From Enterobacter quasihormaechei (GTDB lineage: Bacteria > Pseudomonadota > Gammaproteobacteria > Enterobacterales > Enterobacteriaceae), in assembly GCF_004331385.1 (NCBI RefSeq), contig NZ_SJON01000002.1:186001-250000 (forward strand): a stretch of 64,000 nt of DNA, read 5' to 3'. The translations under genes and the position numbers were made by a program. This document shows, in pieces, positions 1 to 8,533 of this stretch. The stretch's first letter is position 1, and each line of letters begins with the position of its first letter. The notes beneath the pieces were generated by a model. It did no database searches, was not told the DNA's origin, and saw nothing but the letters and a program-made list of their open reading frames with translations.

Positions 1-1516
1 GCAGGCCAAATTTGTCCTGCCAAATCTGGCGCGTGCTGTCCTGGAGTTTTTCCGCCCCCGCCACCACGTAGCGCACGCGGAAGAAATCATACGGGTTGGC
101 GAAACGCGCGTAGTTACCGAGGAAAGTGGACGTGCCGAACAGCACGGTGCAGTTACGGTCATAAACCAGTTCCGGCACAATGCGGTAGTGCAGCGGGCTT
201 GGGTAGAGGAACACTTCGGCCCCGGTCAGTAGCGGCGTGAAGAGCCCCACGGTCAGGCCAAAAGAGTGGAACAGCGGCAGCGCCGACATAAAGCGATCGT
301 TGGCGGTAAAGTCGGCGATAGTTTTGATCTGTTCAACGTTTGCCAGGATGCTTTTGTGGCTGTGAACCACGCCTTTCGGGTTGCCTTCAGAGCCGGAGGT
401 AAAGAGGATGATGGCATCGTCTTCCGGCTGCTGCTTGACCTGTGCCAGATGCGGCATCAGCAGATGGGCAAAAATCCACAGCTTATCGGCCGTCGTGACG
501 TCTGCTTTCAAATCTTCCAGGAATACCCAGCGCACCTGGGTCAGCTGTTCCGGCAAGTGCCACAGCTTGCCTTTATCCAGGAACTGGCGGGAGGTAAAGA
601 CGGTGTTGATTTGTGCCGCGGTAATCGCGCTGGAGAGCCCCTTCACGCCCGCCGTGTAGTTCATCATTGCCGGAATGCGGCCCCGGGAGACGGCACCAAA
701 GATCACCGCCGCGCTGATACCCGCATTCGGCAGCATCAGGCCAATTTTTTCGCCCCGTGTGCTGTACTTCTCAAGGATGCGCCCGACAAACAGCGTTTTG
801 GTCAACAGCTTACGGTAAGTATCCGGCGTAAAGTTGATGTCTTCAATGCAGTTTTTCTTCGCGCCGTAACGATACTGCGCCGACAGCAACGATTCATACA
901 GCGTTTCGCGCGGGCGAACGGCCATGCGCGCTTCCATCATAATCTGGTGCAGCATCTCCCCGGCGATTTTACGGCGGTCACGCGCCCGCGGCGCCTCGGG
1001 CATCGGCAGAGACGTTGGCGGTAAAATGTGCAGCGTGATTTTCGGGAACAGGCGCTGCTTCACCAGCCCTTTCAGGCGGCTGAAAAAGGTCAGTTCAGCC
1101 CCCTCAATGCGCAACGGCACGACGGTGGCGCGTGACTTCGCCGCGACAAAACCGGCCCCGTCATAAATTTTCATCAGGGAGCCCGTCACGGAAATACGCC
1201 CCTCCGGGAAGATGACGACCGGGCGTCCCTGCTCAACCAGACGCACCAGATGTTTAATCATCATCGGTTTGGTTGGGTCGAGCGGCACAAAATCAATCAG
1301 CGGCCTGAGCCAGCGCATGTACCATTTTTCACTGATGGAGCTGTACACCGCGAAGACGGGACGGACGGGCAAAAACAGCGCCAGCAATACGCCATCAAGA
1401 AAGGAGACGTGATTCGGAGTGATGAGAACACGCTCGCCATAGAGCGACTGCGTATCGCCCGTTACGCGGATGCGAAACAGGACGCGAAACAGTGTGCGGA
1501 AGAACCCAAAAAGCAT
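1..1516 (-). CDS. aas: Aas, bifunctional 2-acyl-glycerophosphoethanolamine acyltransferase / acyl-ACP synthetase (N-terminal ~505 residues)
   Basis: The gene enters from beyond the left edge and starts at ATG 1516 ([10 protein letters not shown]). The N-terminal part carries the PlsC-type acyltransferase box (NHVSFLDG, near residue 35). Further on is the adenylate-forming signature [18 protein letters not shown]. In this family the enzyme reacylates 2-acyl-lysophosphatidylethanolamine at the inner membrane, using acyl-ACP made by its own synthetase half. About 505 of the roughly 719 residues expected from E. coli are present; the loss is only the window edge. Position next to omrA/omrB and galR matches the E. 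coli order, and lplT would be expected just outside. Confidence 0.95.
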   Translation of the reverse strand, partial: MLFGFFRTLFRVLFRIRVTGDTQSLYGERVLITPNHVSFLDGVLLALFLPVRPVFAVYSSISEKWYMRWLRPLIDFVPLDPTKPMMIKHLVRLVEQGRPVVIFPEGRISVTGSLMKIYDGAGFVAAKSRATVVPLRIEGAELTFFSRLKGLVKQRLFPKITLHILPPTSLPMPEAPRARDRRKIAGEMLHQIMMEARMAVRPRETLYESLLSAQYRYGAKKNCIEDINFTPDTYRKLLTKTLFVGRILEKYSTRGEKIGLMLPNAGISAAVIFGAVSRGRIPAMMNYTAGVKGLSSAITAAQINTVFTSRQFLDKGKLWHLPEQLTQVRWVFLEDLKADVTTADKLWIFAHLLMPHLAQVKQQPEDDAIILFTSGSEGNPKGVVHSHKSILANVEQIKTIADFTANDRFMSALPLFHSFGLTVGLFTPLLTGAEVFLYPSPLHYRIVPELVYDRNCTVLFGTSTFLGNYARFANPYDFFRVRYVVAGAEKLQDSTRQIWQDKFGL

Positions 1517-1606
1517 TTCAACTCCCTTTGCCAGCCAGTATGAAAGGTATAAATGGTGGCAGATTACACGAGAAGTAGTGAGGGAGCGATAGCAAATACA
1601 GAGGCG

Positions 1607-1692
1607 AAAAAAAACCTGCGCATCCGCGCAGGTTGGTGCAAGAGAAGAGTACGAAAACGTACTAAGAATTCTCACCAATCAATACCTCTGGG
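1607..1692 (-). ncRNA. omrA: OmrA small regulatory RNA
   Basis: Read on the minus strand, the 86-nt segment begins CCCAGAGGTATTGATTGGTG and ends with a GCGC-rich hairpin followed by eight T. This 5' end and the terminator stem are those of enterobacterial OmrA, while the central part differs from E. coli as I recall it. The place, between aas and galR, is the E. coli one. The family is induced by OmpR and represses outer-membrane protein and regulator mRNAs (ompT, cirA, csgD) through the conserved 5' end with Hfq. Confidence 0.93.
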
Positions 1693-1808
1693 ATCTTGAT
1701 TGTGGTCTCTGGCGGTACGCTTCGCCAGCTGGAAAACGCAAGGGAATGAGCCGAAGTGCAACCAGGTGTGAATATTCTCTGTTGCTGTTACAGGTTGAAC
1801 TTACAGGC

Positions 1809-1890
1809 AAAAAAAAACCTGCGTAAAACGCAGGTTGGTGTAAATCGTGTTAATCAACCGAAGCTGATTCCACCTATCAATACCTCTGGG
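1809..1890 (-). ncRNA. omrB: OmrB small regulatory RNA
   Basis: An 82-nt segment on the minus strand starts CCCAGAGGTATTGATAGGTG and ends with a hairpin built on the arms AACCTGCG and CGCAGGTT, then nine T. It shares its 5' seed and its terminator with the neighbouring OmrA, while the central part is unrelated, as is typical for this sister pair. The seed differs from OmrA only where TTGGTG becomes TAGGTG. The rest of 1517-2100 shows no gene; it should hold both sRNA promoters and their OmpR sites. Confidence 0.93.
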
Positions 1891-2100
1891 ATCTCGACTC
1901 TAGCAATTCACGGCGCATCGTTGCTAACGGACAATCGCAACAGCCTGAGGCAAAGTGTAACTAAAGGTTCAGATTGACATTATTCAGACATGACTGGCCG
2001 TGTAACGATTACACCGCGAGGGATGTTCTGCATCACGTTTGCAGAGGACGCCCACCCGGTCCCCTTGAATGCGCGCCGCTTTTCCGCAACACTAGTTAGT

Positions 2101-2116
2101 GTGTAAACGCTTACCC
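2101..2116. promoter_or_regulatory. gal-type operator upstream of galR
   Basis: GTGTAAACGCTTAC, 18 bp before the galR start codon, fits the GalR/GalS operator pattern GTGTAANCGNTTACAC on its left arm and centre; the right arm ends in CCC rather than CAC. Its position suggests autorepression of galR. Confidence 0.7.
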
Positions 2117-2133
2117 CTATAAGAAGGTATTGA

Positions 2134-3156
2134 ATGGCGACAATTAAGGATGTGGCTCGTCTGGCGGGTGTTTCCGTCGCGACCGTCTCCCGCGTGATCA
2201 ACAACTCCCCTAAAGCCAGTGATGCATCGCGCCAGGCCGTGCAGGACGCCATGGAAAACCTGAATTATCACCCTAACGCCAACGCGCGTGCCCTTGCCCA
2301 GCAGTCAACAGAAACCATCGGGCTGGTGGTCGGGGATGTGTCCGATCCGTTTTTCGGCGCGATGGTCAAAGCCGTAGAACAGGTCTCTTATCACACCGGT
2401 AATTTTCTGCTGATTGGTAATGGCTACCACAATGAACAAAAAGAGCGCCAGGCCATTGAGCAACTGATTCGTCATCGCTGTGCGGCGCTGGTGGTACACG
2501 CCAAAATGATCCCCGATGCCGAGCTGATTCACCTGATGAAACAAATGCCGGGGATGGTGATGATCAACCGTATTATTCCCGGTTTTGAAACCCGCTGCGT
2601 GGCGCTTGACGACCGTTACGGCGCATGGCTGGCAACCCGTCATCTGATCCAGCAGGGCCATACCCGTATCGGTTATCTGTGCTCCAACCACCCGATTTCC
2701 GATGCTGAAGATCGCCTTCAGGGCTATTACGACGCGCTGCGCGAAGCCGGTCTGCCCTGCAACGATCGCCTTGTGGCGTACGGTGAACCCGATGAGAGCG
2801 GCGGCGAGCAGGCGATGACCGAGCTGCTGGGACGCGGGCGGAATTTCACCGCCGTGGCCAGCTATAACGATTCCATGGCCGCAGGCGCAATGGGCGTGTT
2901 AAACGATAACGGGATTGACGTGCCGGCAGAAATTTCGCTGATTGGCTTTGATGATGTGCTGGTGTCGCGCTACGTGCGCCCTCGCCTGACCACCGTGCGT
3001 TACCCGATTGTAACCATGGCCACGCAGGCGGCAGAACTGGCGTTAGCGCTGGCCGAGCATCGCCCGCCGCCGGAAATTACTCACCTGTTCAGCCCAACCT
3101 TAGTGCGCCGTCACTCGGTGGTTTCGCCCGCTGAAGCCGCGAGCGAACAGCGATAG
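2134..3156 (+). CDS. galR: GalR, galactose-operon repressor (LacI family)
   Basis: A 340-residue LacI-family repressor, close to the ~343 residues of E. coli GalR. The N-terminal helix-turn-helix reads MATIKDVARLAGVSVATVSR, followed by the hinge helix and a periplasmic-binding-protein-like core that binds galactose. The start is supported by AGAAGG shortly upstream and by the ATG at the canonical LacI-family position. Known role: represses galETKM, galP and mgl genes in the absence of galactose. Its last 46 bp overlap the convergent acetyltransferase gene. Confidence 0.95.
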   Translation: MATIKDVARLAGVSVATVSRVINNSPKASDASRQAVQDAMENLNYHPNANARALAQQSTETIGLVVGDVSDPFFGAMVKAVEQVSYHTGNFLLIGNGYHNEQKERQAIEQLIRHRCAALVVHAKMIPDAELIHLMKQMPGMVMINRIIPGFETRCVALDDRYGAWLATRHLIQQGHTRIGYLCSNHPISDAEDRLQGYYDALREAGLPCNDRLVAYGEPDESGGEQAMTELLGRGRNFTAVASYNDSMAAGAMGVLNDNGIDVPAEISLIGFDDVLVSRYVRPRLTTVRYPIVTMATQAAELALALAEHRPPPEITHLFSPTLVRRHSVVSPAEAASEQR

Positions 3157-3587
3157 AGATGGACGGTTTTATCCGGGTATTCCAGCGCATCGCCGATGTA
3201 GTGCCAGCCGTAACGTTCGTAGAAGTCGCGGCAGGCAGACCAGAGATGCAGCTCGTGATACCCGGCGCGTCGCGCATAGCCCTTCACATGCTCCTGAAGT
3301 TTTCCCGCCAGCCCTTTTCCCCGGGCGGCTTCATCGACATACAGCGCAGCCAGCCATGGATGAAGATCCTGCCGGGAAATTAAATCGCAGCGCCACAGCC
3401 CAACGGTGCCCAGCAGCCGATCGTTCTCAACGGCAATAAAGGTGAGCGGTAACGCGCCCGGCGTCAGGCTGTGCTCGACGATGCTCTGGAAAAAGGCGCG
3501 CGGCACTCCTTCACCAAACGCTTCCCAGATCCAGTCGATTAGCTGCTCTGTAAACTGCGGCGCAGCGTAAAGCGGCAGGATCTTCAC
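3111..3587 (-). CDS. GNAT-family N-acetyltransferase
   Basis: 158 residues with the GNAT fold: beta-strands around LLGTVGLWR, the strand PWLAALYVDEAARGKGLAG carrying the acetyl-CoA-binding R/Q-x-x-G-x-G/A-type loop (RGKGLAG, about residue 95), and a C-terminal ERYGWHYIGD motif. Substrate cannot be told from the sequence. The ATG overlaps the stop of the upstream GntR regulator by 4 bp (ATGA), so the two are translationally coupled at the end of the beta-glucoside block. The 3' end runs 46 bp into galR from the other side. Confidence 0.85.
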   Translation of the reverse strand: MKILPLYAAPQFTEQLIDWIWEAFGEGVPRAFFQSIVEHSLTPGALPLTFIAVENDRLLGTVGLWRCDLISRQDLHPWLAALYVDEAARGKGLAGKLQEHVKGYARRAGYHELHLWSACRDFYERYGWHYIGDALEYPDKTVHLYRCSLAASAGETTE

Positions 3588-4357
3588 ACCAGCTTCCCCT
3601 GGAAAAGGGGAACCGATTCGAAGAGATAGCCGTCAAAATCTGGCGCGTCTTCGTCTGACAGCTCAAGCAGGCTCTTTTTAACGTTCTCAAGATGCTGGAA
3701 CATGGCCTGCCAGGCCCCCATCACGTCGCGGCGGCGGAGCGCAGCGAGAATGGTTTGCCTGTCGCCGAGCCACTTCAGGCGCCAGGCGCGGCTGGCGATA
3801 TGACCGTTGAACTGCTGCCACAGCGGGCTGCTGTCCATGTGATGCCAGACGCTCTCAACCGTCGCCAGCAGCATCTGGTTTTGGGTGGCCCCCGCCAGCA
3901 CCAGGTGGAACATTTTATTGTTGTCCTGGCTGAGATCGTCGATGGCAATCGCCCGCTGCTCCTGCTCGATGATGCGGCGCAGGTTGTCGATGTCCGCGCG
4001 GGTTGCCATTTTTGCGGCAAAGGCAGCAATGTTGCTTTCAAGCAGCTGACGCGCCTGGAGTATTTCAAACGGGCCAACGTCACTGTTCAGAAAGCGCTCT
4101 TCCTCGTTTTCATGCTCCTCCGGAATGCGCATCACGTAAACGCCAGACCCCTGGCGAATATCCACCGTTCCCTGAAGCTCAAGCATCAGCAGCGCCTCGC
4201 GCACGATGGTGCGGCTCACGCCATACGTCTCGGCGATATTGCGCTCCGGCGGCAGGCGCGATCCCACGGGATAATGCCCCTGGATAATTTGCGCACGTAA
4301 ATCCTCGCCAATTTCCTGGTACTGTTTTTTTTCCGGCAGGATGACAGCCTTATCCAC
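3584..4357 (-). CDS. GntR/FadR-family transcriptional regulator, UxuR/ExuR-like
   Basis: 257 residues: an N-terminal winged helix (YQEIGEDLRAQIIQGHYPVG, then PPERNIAETYGVSRTIVREA) and an all-helical FCD effector domain. Similarity to E. coli UxuR and ExuR is clear by eye: GPFEILQARQLLESNIAAFAA, the WLGDRQTILAALRRRD stretch and a C-terminal FDGYLFESVPL. Those proteins bind TTGGTATACCAA-type sites and sense hexuronate derivatives. Two such sites occur in this window, upstream of the adjacent EIIC-GH1 operon, so I infer it controls that operon. Start ATG 4357 sits after a 78-bp gap with a hairpin. The effector here is unknown and may be a phospho-beta-glucoside rather than a uronate. Confidence 0.85.
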   Translation of the reverse strand: MDKAVILPEKKQYQEIGEDLRAQIIQGHYPVGSRLPPERNIAETYGVSRTIVREALLMLELQGTVDIRQGSGVYVMRIPEEHENEEERFLNSDVGPFEILQARQLLESNIAAFAAKMATRADIDNLRRIIEQEQRAIAIDDLSQDNNKMFHLVLAGATQNQMLLATVESVWHHMDSSPLWQQFNGHIASRAWRLKWLGDRQTILAALRRRDVMGAWQAMFQHLENVKKSLLELSDEDAPDFDGYLFESVPLFQGKLV

Positions 4358-4388
4358 GTTTTCACCTGTGTTTTTCAGTTAATGCGCG

Positions 4389-4408
4389 GGCCGGACGTCC
4401 TTCCGGCC
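4389..4408 (-). terminator. GC-rich hairpin after the GH1 gene
   Basis: GGCCGGA and TCCGGCC form a 7-bp stem with a 6-nt loop, 28 bp past the GH1 stop. No clear T-run follows, so it may only attenuate transcription into the regulator gene. Confidence 0.5.
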
Positions 4409-4435
4409 AGTTTGTACACTATTTTACCAGAAGGC

Positions 4436-5863
4436 TTACTTCCATTCATCGTCAACGCTCAGCGTGAGCACGCGCGTCTCGCGCAGCTGGCGGAACCAGG
4501 AGGCCGATGCTTTTGCCCGCCGGGCGCGATGGTTCTCAAGGTCGATTTCAATGAGCCCGTAGCGGTTTTTAAACGCGTTCATCGGCGAGACGTTGTCGGT
4601 GAAGGCCCACAGCATATAGCCGTGGCAGTTCGCGCCTTCCTCGCGCGCCAGCAGCGTGTAGTAGAGATGTTCGCTGATAAACGCGATGCGGTACGCGTCA
4701 TCAATAATGCCGTTGCGGTTGCGAAACTGCGCTTCGTTCTCCACGCCCATCCCGCTCTCCGCCACGAACCAGTCGATATTGCGGTAGTCCTGTTTGATCC
4801 GCATCGCCATGTCGTAGATGATGCGCGGATAAATTTCCCAGCCGCGGGAGGGGTTCATTCTGCGCCCGGGCAGTTCGAACGGCTCGTAGTAGTACGCCGG
4901 ATGGAACGGCGTCTCCGGGTGCCAGGCGCGGGACGGGGCTTTTACGCGGTGCGGGTAATAGAGGTTGATCCCCAGCTCGTCAACGGTGTTGTCGGCAATC
5001 AGCGCCAGCTCGTCAGCCGTGTAGTCCCACTGCACCTGATGCTGCGCCAGCAGGGTAAAGAGCGCCTGCGGATAGCGCCCGTGCACCAGCGGATCGAGAA
5101 AAACGCGGTTATAGAACAGATCGTACATCTCCGCCGCCCGCACGTCATGCGGCGCGCGCGAGCGCGGGTAGGTCACCTCCGGGTTGAGAATACAGCCCAC
5201 CGTGCCGTCATAGCCCTTCTCACGGAACAGCTTCACCACTTTTGCCGTCGCCAGAATCTTATGGTGGTTCCACTGCATCCAGGTACTGGTGTTTTGCTCA
5301 TAGGGCCAGCGCAGCGCGTCGAGGTAGACGCGCGTCTGGACCACAATCGGCTCGTTGAAGGTAAACCAGCGGGTAACGTTGCCGTGAAAGCGCTCAAACA
5401 CCTTTTCCGCGTAGCGCACAAACAGCTCGACGACGTGCTTCGACGCCCAGCCGCCGTAGGTCTCCAGCAGCACGCCCGGCAGCTCGTAGTGTTCCAGGCA
5501 AATCATTGGCTCAATGCCCTGACGGTGCATTTCATCGAACAGCGCGTCGTAGTACGCGGCGTACTCCTCGTCTACCGTCGCATTTTCATAGTCGGTTAAA
5601 AAGCGTGACCAGTTGATGGAGGTGCGATAGTGCGTCAGGCCCGCCTGCTTCATCAGCGCCACGTCTTCGCGGAAGCGATTGATAAAATCGGTGGCCACCG
5701 CCGGGCCATAGCCGTTGTGCCAGACGTGACGATCGTTCTTGTACCAGAGATCGACCCACGAATCCTGCCCCGGCTTTTTGCCGCTCCAGCCCTCGGTCTG
5801 CCAGGCCGATGCCGCCGCGCCCAGAATAAAGTCCTGCGGTATGGCTATCTGTTTTGTGCTCAT
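4436..5863 (-). CDS. Glycoside hydrolase family 1 (6-phospho-beta-glucosidase-type)
   Basis: 475 residues from ATG 5863 (MSTKQIAIPQDF). GAGG lies 5 nt upstream of this ATG but only 2 nt from the ATG just before it, and starting further upstream would overlap the EIIC stop. The GH1 barrel has the acid/base motif TFNEP (about residue 170) and a nucleophile region reading AESGMGVE, where most GH1 enzymes have ENG. It follows the EIIC gene by about 7 bp, which points to hydrolysis of a phosphorylated beta-glucoside in the cytoplasm. Identity with BglA in this same window is limited, so this is a different GH1 subgroup. Confidence 0.88.
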   Translation of the reverse strand: MSTKQIAIPQDFILGAAASAWQTEGWSGKKPGQDSWVDLWYKNDRHVWHNGYGPAVATDFINRFREDVALMKQAGLTHYRTSINWSRFLTDYENATVDEEYAAYYDALFDEMHRQGIEPMICLEHYELPGVLLETYGGWASKHVVELFVRYAEKVFERFHGNVTRWFTFNEPIVVQTRVYLDALRWPYEQNTSTWMQWNHHKILATAKVVKLFREKGYDGTVGCILNPEVTYPRSRAPHDVRAAEMYDLFYNRVFLDPLVHGRYPQALFTLLAQHQVQWDYTADELALIADNTVDELGINLYYPHRVKAPSRAWHPETPFHPAYYYEPFELPGRRMNPSRGWEIYPRIIYDMAMRIKQDYRNIDWFVAESGMGVENEAQFRNRNGIIDDAYRIAFISEHLYYTLLAREEGANCHGYMLWAFTDNVSPMNAFKNRYGLIEIDLENHRARRAKASASWFRQLRETRVLTLSVDDEWK

Positions 5864-5870
5864 CATATCC

Positions 5871-7196
5871 TCATGCGTTATCGGTAGCTTGTTGCAGCGC
5901 GGCCTGCTCCGCGCGGCGCGAGGCAATTTTCACAAACGGCAGATAGATAATCACCGCGGTCACGATGCAGATAAACTGGGTGATCACCGCCCCCATGGAG
6001 CCTGCGGTGGACAGCCAGGCGTTGATCAGCGGCGGCGTGGTCCAGGGCACCATCACCACGGCTTTACCGGCAAACCCTGTCACGGTGGCAAAGTAGCCAA
6101 TGGAGCCCGTCACCAGCGGCGTGATGATGAACGGGATAGCCAGGATCGGGTTGAGCATGATTGGCATACCGAAGATCACCGGCTCGTTGATGTTAAAAAT
6201 GCCAGGCCCGATGGACAGCTTGGCGATCTCCTTCATCTCTTTACGTTTGGTGGCAATCATCACCGCGATCAGCAGGCCGATGGTCAGGCCGGAACCGCCG
6301 ATGCTCATATAGACGTCCCAGAACGGCATGGTGATGATGTTCGGTACCTCTTTGCCCTGCTCGAACGCGCTCATGTTGACGGTGATCGCCCCCAGCAGCA
6401 GCGGCTCGCGGATCGGCTTGATCATCTGGTTGCCGTGGATCCCAATCACCCAGAACAGCTGGGCGACAAACATCAGCAGCAGGATCCCCGGCAGGCTTTG
6501 CACCACCCGCTCCAGCGGCTGTTGCACCACCTGGTAAACCGCGTCGTAGAGATACATACCGGTAACCTGATGGAACACGAAGCCAAAGGTCGCAATGGCG
6601 GTGGTGGTGATAATGGCCGGGATCAGCGCGGAGAACGACGCGGCGACGTTTGGCGGCACCGTGTCCGGCATCCTGATTTTCAGTCCTTTACGGTTTTCCA
6701 GCCAGCAGTAGATCTCCACCGACAGGATGGCGATAAACATGCCGAGGAACAGGCTGCGGGTATCGGAGAACTGGCGCAGCAGCACGTCTTTCACCACGTG
6801 CATCTCGCCGTCCACCAGCATTTCCACCGTCGTCGGCGTCACGCAGATAAAGCAGATCACCGCCAGCAGGCCGGGGAACAGGGACTTTATGCCGTTAATA
6901 CGCCCCAGTTCAATGCCGATTAAAAACACCGCGCCGATGTTAAGGAAGTTCAGCGTGGCATAGTTAAGCGCGCTGGTGATCGGCTTTAACGCCGCGAGAA
7001 ACGACAGCGACTGAAAGCTCGCCAGGCCGTTTTTCGGATCCAGCACCATATTGGAGATCAGTACCGAGAACGCCCCCACAATGATGACCGGCATTAAGGT
7101 AATAAACGCAGACTTGATCGCCTGGATATAGCGATAGCTGTTGAAGGTGGTGGCAAAACTGCCCAGAGCGTCGATCAGTTTTTCCTGAAATGCCAT
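5871..7196 (-). CDS. PTS EIIC permease, lactose/cellobiose family
   Basis: 441 residues with about ten hydrophobic segments. The signature WVIGIHGNQMI and the loop GPGIFNINEPVIFGMP are the conserved substrate-binding elements of CelB/ChbC-type EIIC proteins. It imports and phosphorylates a beta-glucoside such as cellobiose. No EIIA or EIIB gene lies beside it, so it must borrow these from elsewhere (for example chbA/chbB). First gene of an operon EIIC-GH1-(regulator-GNAT). The start at 7196 is preceded by a GAGG-type site (TGAGGTATTACCC). Confidence 0.92.
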   Translation of the reverse strand: MAFQEKLIDALGSFATTFNSYRYIQAIKSAFITLMPVIIVGAFSVLISNMVLDPKNGLASFQSLSFLAALKPITSALNYATLNFLNIGAVFLIGIELGRINGIKSLFPGLLAVICFICVTPTTVEMLVDGEMHVVKDVLLRQFSDTRSLFLGMFIAILSVEIYCWLENRKGLKIRMPDTVPPNVAASFSALIPAIITTTAIATFGFVFHQVTGMYLYDAVYQVVQQPLERVVQSLPGILLLMFVAQLFWVIGIHGNQMIKPIREPLLLGAITVNMSAFEQGKEVPNIITMPFWDVYMSIGGSGLTIGLLIAVMIATKRKEMKEIAKLSIGPGIFNINEPVIFGMPIMLNPILAIPFIITPLVTGSIGYFATVTGFAGKAVVMVPWTTPPLINAWLSTAGSMGAVITQFICIVTAVIIYLPFVKIASRRAEQAALQQATDNA

Positions 7197-7252
7197 AGGG
7201 TAATACCTCAGTAAAAGGGCTTTTATTGAATAAGGTGTACAGCCGGATACTA

Positions 7253-7264
7253 TTGGTATGCCAA
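7253..7264. promoter_or_regulatory. TTGGTATGCCAA, candidate operator O1
   Basis: Near-perfect palindrome 57 bp upstream of the EIIC start. It differs by one base from the UxuR/ExuR core TTGGTATACCAA. It probably binds the UxuR-like regulator encoded at 3584-4357. Confidence 0.65.
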
Positions 7265-7290
7265 AAATAGCGTCAGGAGCCGCTTTGTTC

Positions 7291-7306
7291 TGTGATTAAG
7301 CTCTCA
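7291..7306. promoter_or_regulatory. Candidate CRP site between the two operators
   Basis: TGTGA-TTAAGC-TCTCA matches the CRP pattern TGTGA-N6-TCACA at nine of ten defined positions. Its place between the two palindromes suits catabolite control of the divergent promoters. Confidence 0.45.
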
Positions 7307-7346
7307 ACGACGCCAGAGGTATTCCAGATAGCGATTTATCACCATT

Positions 7347-7358
7347 TTGGTATACCAA
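7347..7358. promoter_or_regulatory. TTGGTATACCAA, candidate operator O2
   Basis: Perfect 12-bp palindrome, weakly extended to CCAT...TGG on the flanks. Its centre is 94 bp from that of the first copy, about nine helical turns, which would allow looping. It also lies 137 bp before the divergent LacI-family gene. Confidence 0.7.
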
Positions 7359-7495
7359 TGGCAGGTATTTATTCCGCGGGTGAAGATCGTTACCGAAAAG
7401 CGTGATCGTTATGGGGTTTTGCCCTCCCCACGTCGCTTATGCGCCGGATGGTCTGTGTTAAACTGCAAACCATTACGTGGAAACAGGAATTTCGA

Positions 7496-8533
7496 ATGGC
7501 AACAATGCTGGATGTCTCACTGCGTGCGGGCGTGTCGAAGGCCACCGTTTCGCGCGTGCTGAACGGCACAGGTCAGGTTAAAGAGAGCACGCGTCAGCAG
7601 GTATTTCGCGCGATGGAGGAGCTGGGCTATCGTCCGAACTTTCTCGCGCGTTCACTGGCTAACCAGACCAGCAACAGCATTGGTCTGGTCGTCTCGACCT
7701 TCGACGGTTTTTACTTCGGACGTTTGCTACAGCAGGCGTCGCGGCAGACCGAAACGCACGGTAAACAATTGATTGTCACCGACGGCCACGATGCCCCCGA
7801 ACAGGAAGAACAGGCGGTGCAGATGCTCGCCGACCGCAAATGCGACGCCATCGTGCTGTACACGCGTTACATGAGCGAAAAGACGATCCTGAAGCTGATC
7901 AACAGCGTGCAGACGCCGCTGGTGATCATTAACCGTGAAGTGAGCCAGGCGGCGGATCGCTGCGTTTTCTTTGAACAGCAGGACGCGGCCTTCAAAGCGG
8001 TGGATTATCTGATAAGCCAGGGCCATCGGGAGATCGCCTGTATCACCGTCCCGATCCACACGCCAACGGGTAAAGCGCGGCTGATGGGCTACCGTAAGGC
8101 GCTGGAGAAGCACGGTATTCGTCTCGACGAACGGCGGATTAAATACGGCGATGCGGGCATGACGCGGGGTTACGAGCTGTGCAAAGAGCTGATTGCGGAA
8201 AAGACGCCGTTCAGCGCCCTGTTTGCCTGTAACGATGATATGGCCCTGGGCGCCTCCAAAGCATTACACCAGGCCGGGCTGAAGATCCCGCAGGATATTT
8301 CGCTGTTTGGTTTTGATGATGCCCCCAGCGCAAAGTGGCTGGAGCCTGCCCTGTCGTCGGTGTATCTGCCGATCGATAACATGATCGTCACGGCCATCGA
8401 CCAGGCGATCCGGCTGGCAAAAAACCAGCCGGTTGAGGCGATCCCGCCGTTCACCGGCACGCTGGTTTTACGCGATTCGGTGACAACGGGACCCTGGTTT
8501 AATCAGACCAGCTCTAACGCCAGCAGCTCCTGA
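7496..8533 (+). CDS. LacI-family transcriptional regulator, AscG-like
   Basis: 345 residues starting at ATG 7496 (MATMLDVSLRAGVSKATVSR). AGGAA sits 8 nt upstream; an earlier in-frame ATG at 7439 has no ribosome site and would put extra residues ahead of the HTH. The HTH, hinge (YRPNFLARSLA) and sugar-binding core resemble E. coli AscG, the repressor of the arbutin/salicin/cellobiose genes ascFB. It is divergent from the EIIC-GH1 operon, so local control is likely. The last 31 bp overlap lysA, which runs the other way. Confidence 0.88.
   Translation: MATMLDVSLRAGVSKATVSRVLNGTGQVKESTRQQVFRAMEELGYRPNFLARSLANQTSNSIGLVVSTFDGFYFGRLLQQASRQTETHGKQLIVTDGHDAPEQEEQAVQMLADRKCDAIVLYTRYMSEKTILKLINSVQTPLVIINREVSQAADRCVFFEQQDAAFKAVDYLISQGHREIACITVPIHTPTGKARLMGYRKALEKHGIRLDERRIKYGDAGMTRGYELCKELIAEKTPFSALFACNDDMALGASKALHQAGLKIPQDISLFGFDDAPSAKWLEPALSSVYLPIDNMIVTAIDQAIRLAKNQPVEAIPPFTGTLVLRDSVTTGPWFNQTSSNASSS

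Noticed and set aside
4382..5599. 405-codon open frame on the plus strand, opposite the GH1 gene
   Set aside because: It mirrors a GH1 gene with intact catalytic motifs, has no ribosome site, and its translation is rich in His, Arg and Val as expected of a high-GC antisense frame.
5739..6923. 394-codon plus-strand frame opposite the EIIC gene
   Set aside because: Its composition (His/Gln/Asp runs) is typical of the complement of membrane-protein codons; the EIIC reading is certain.
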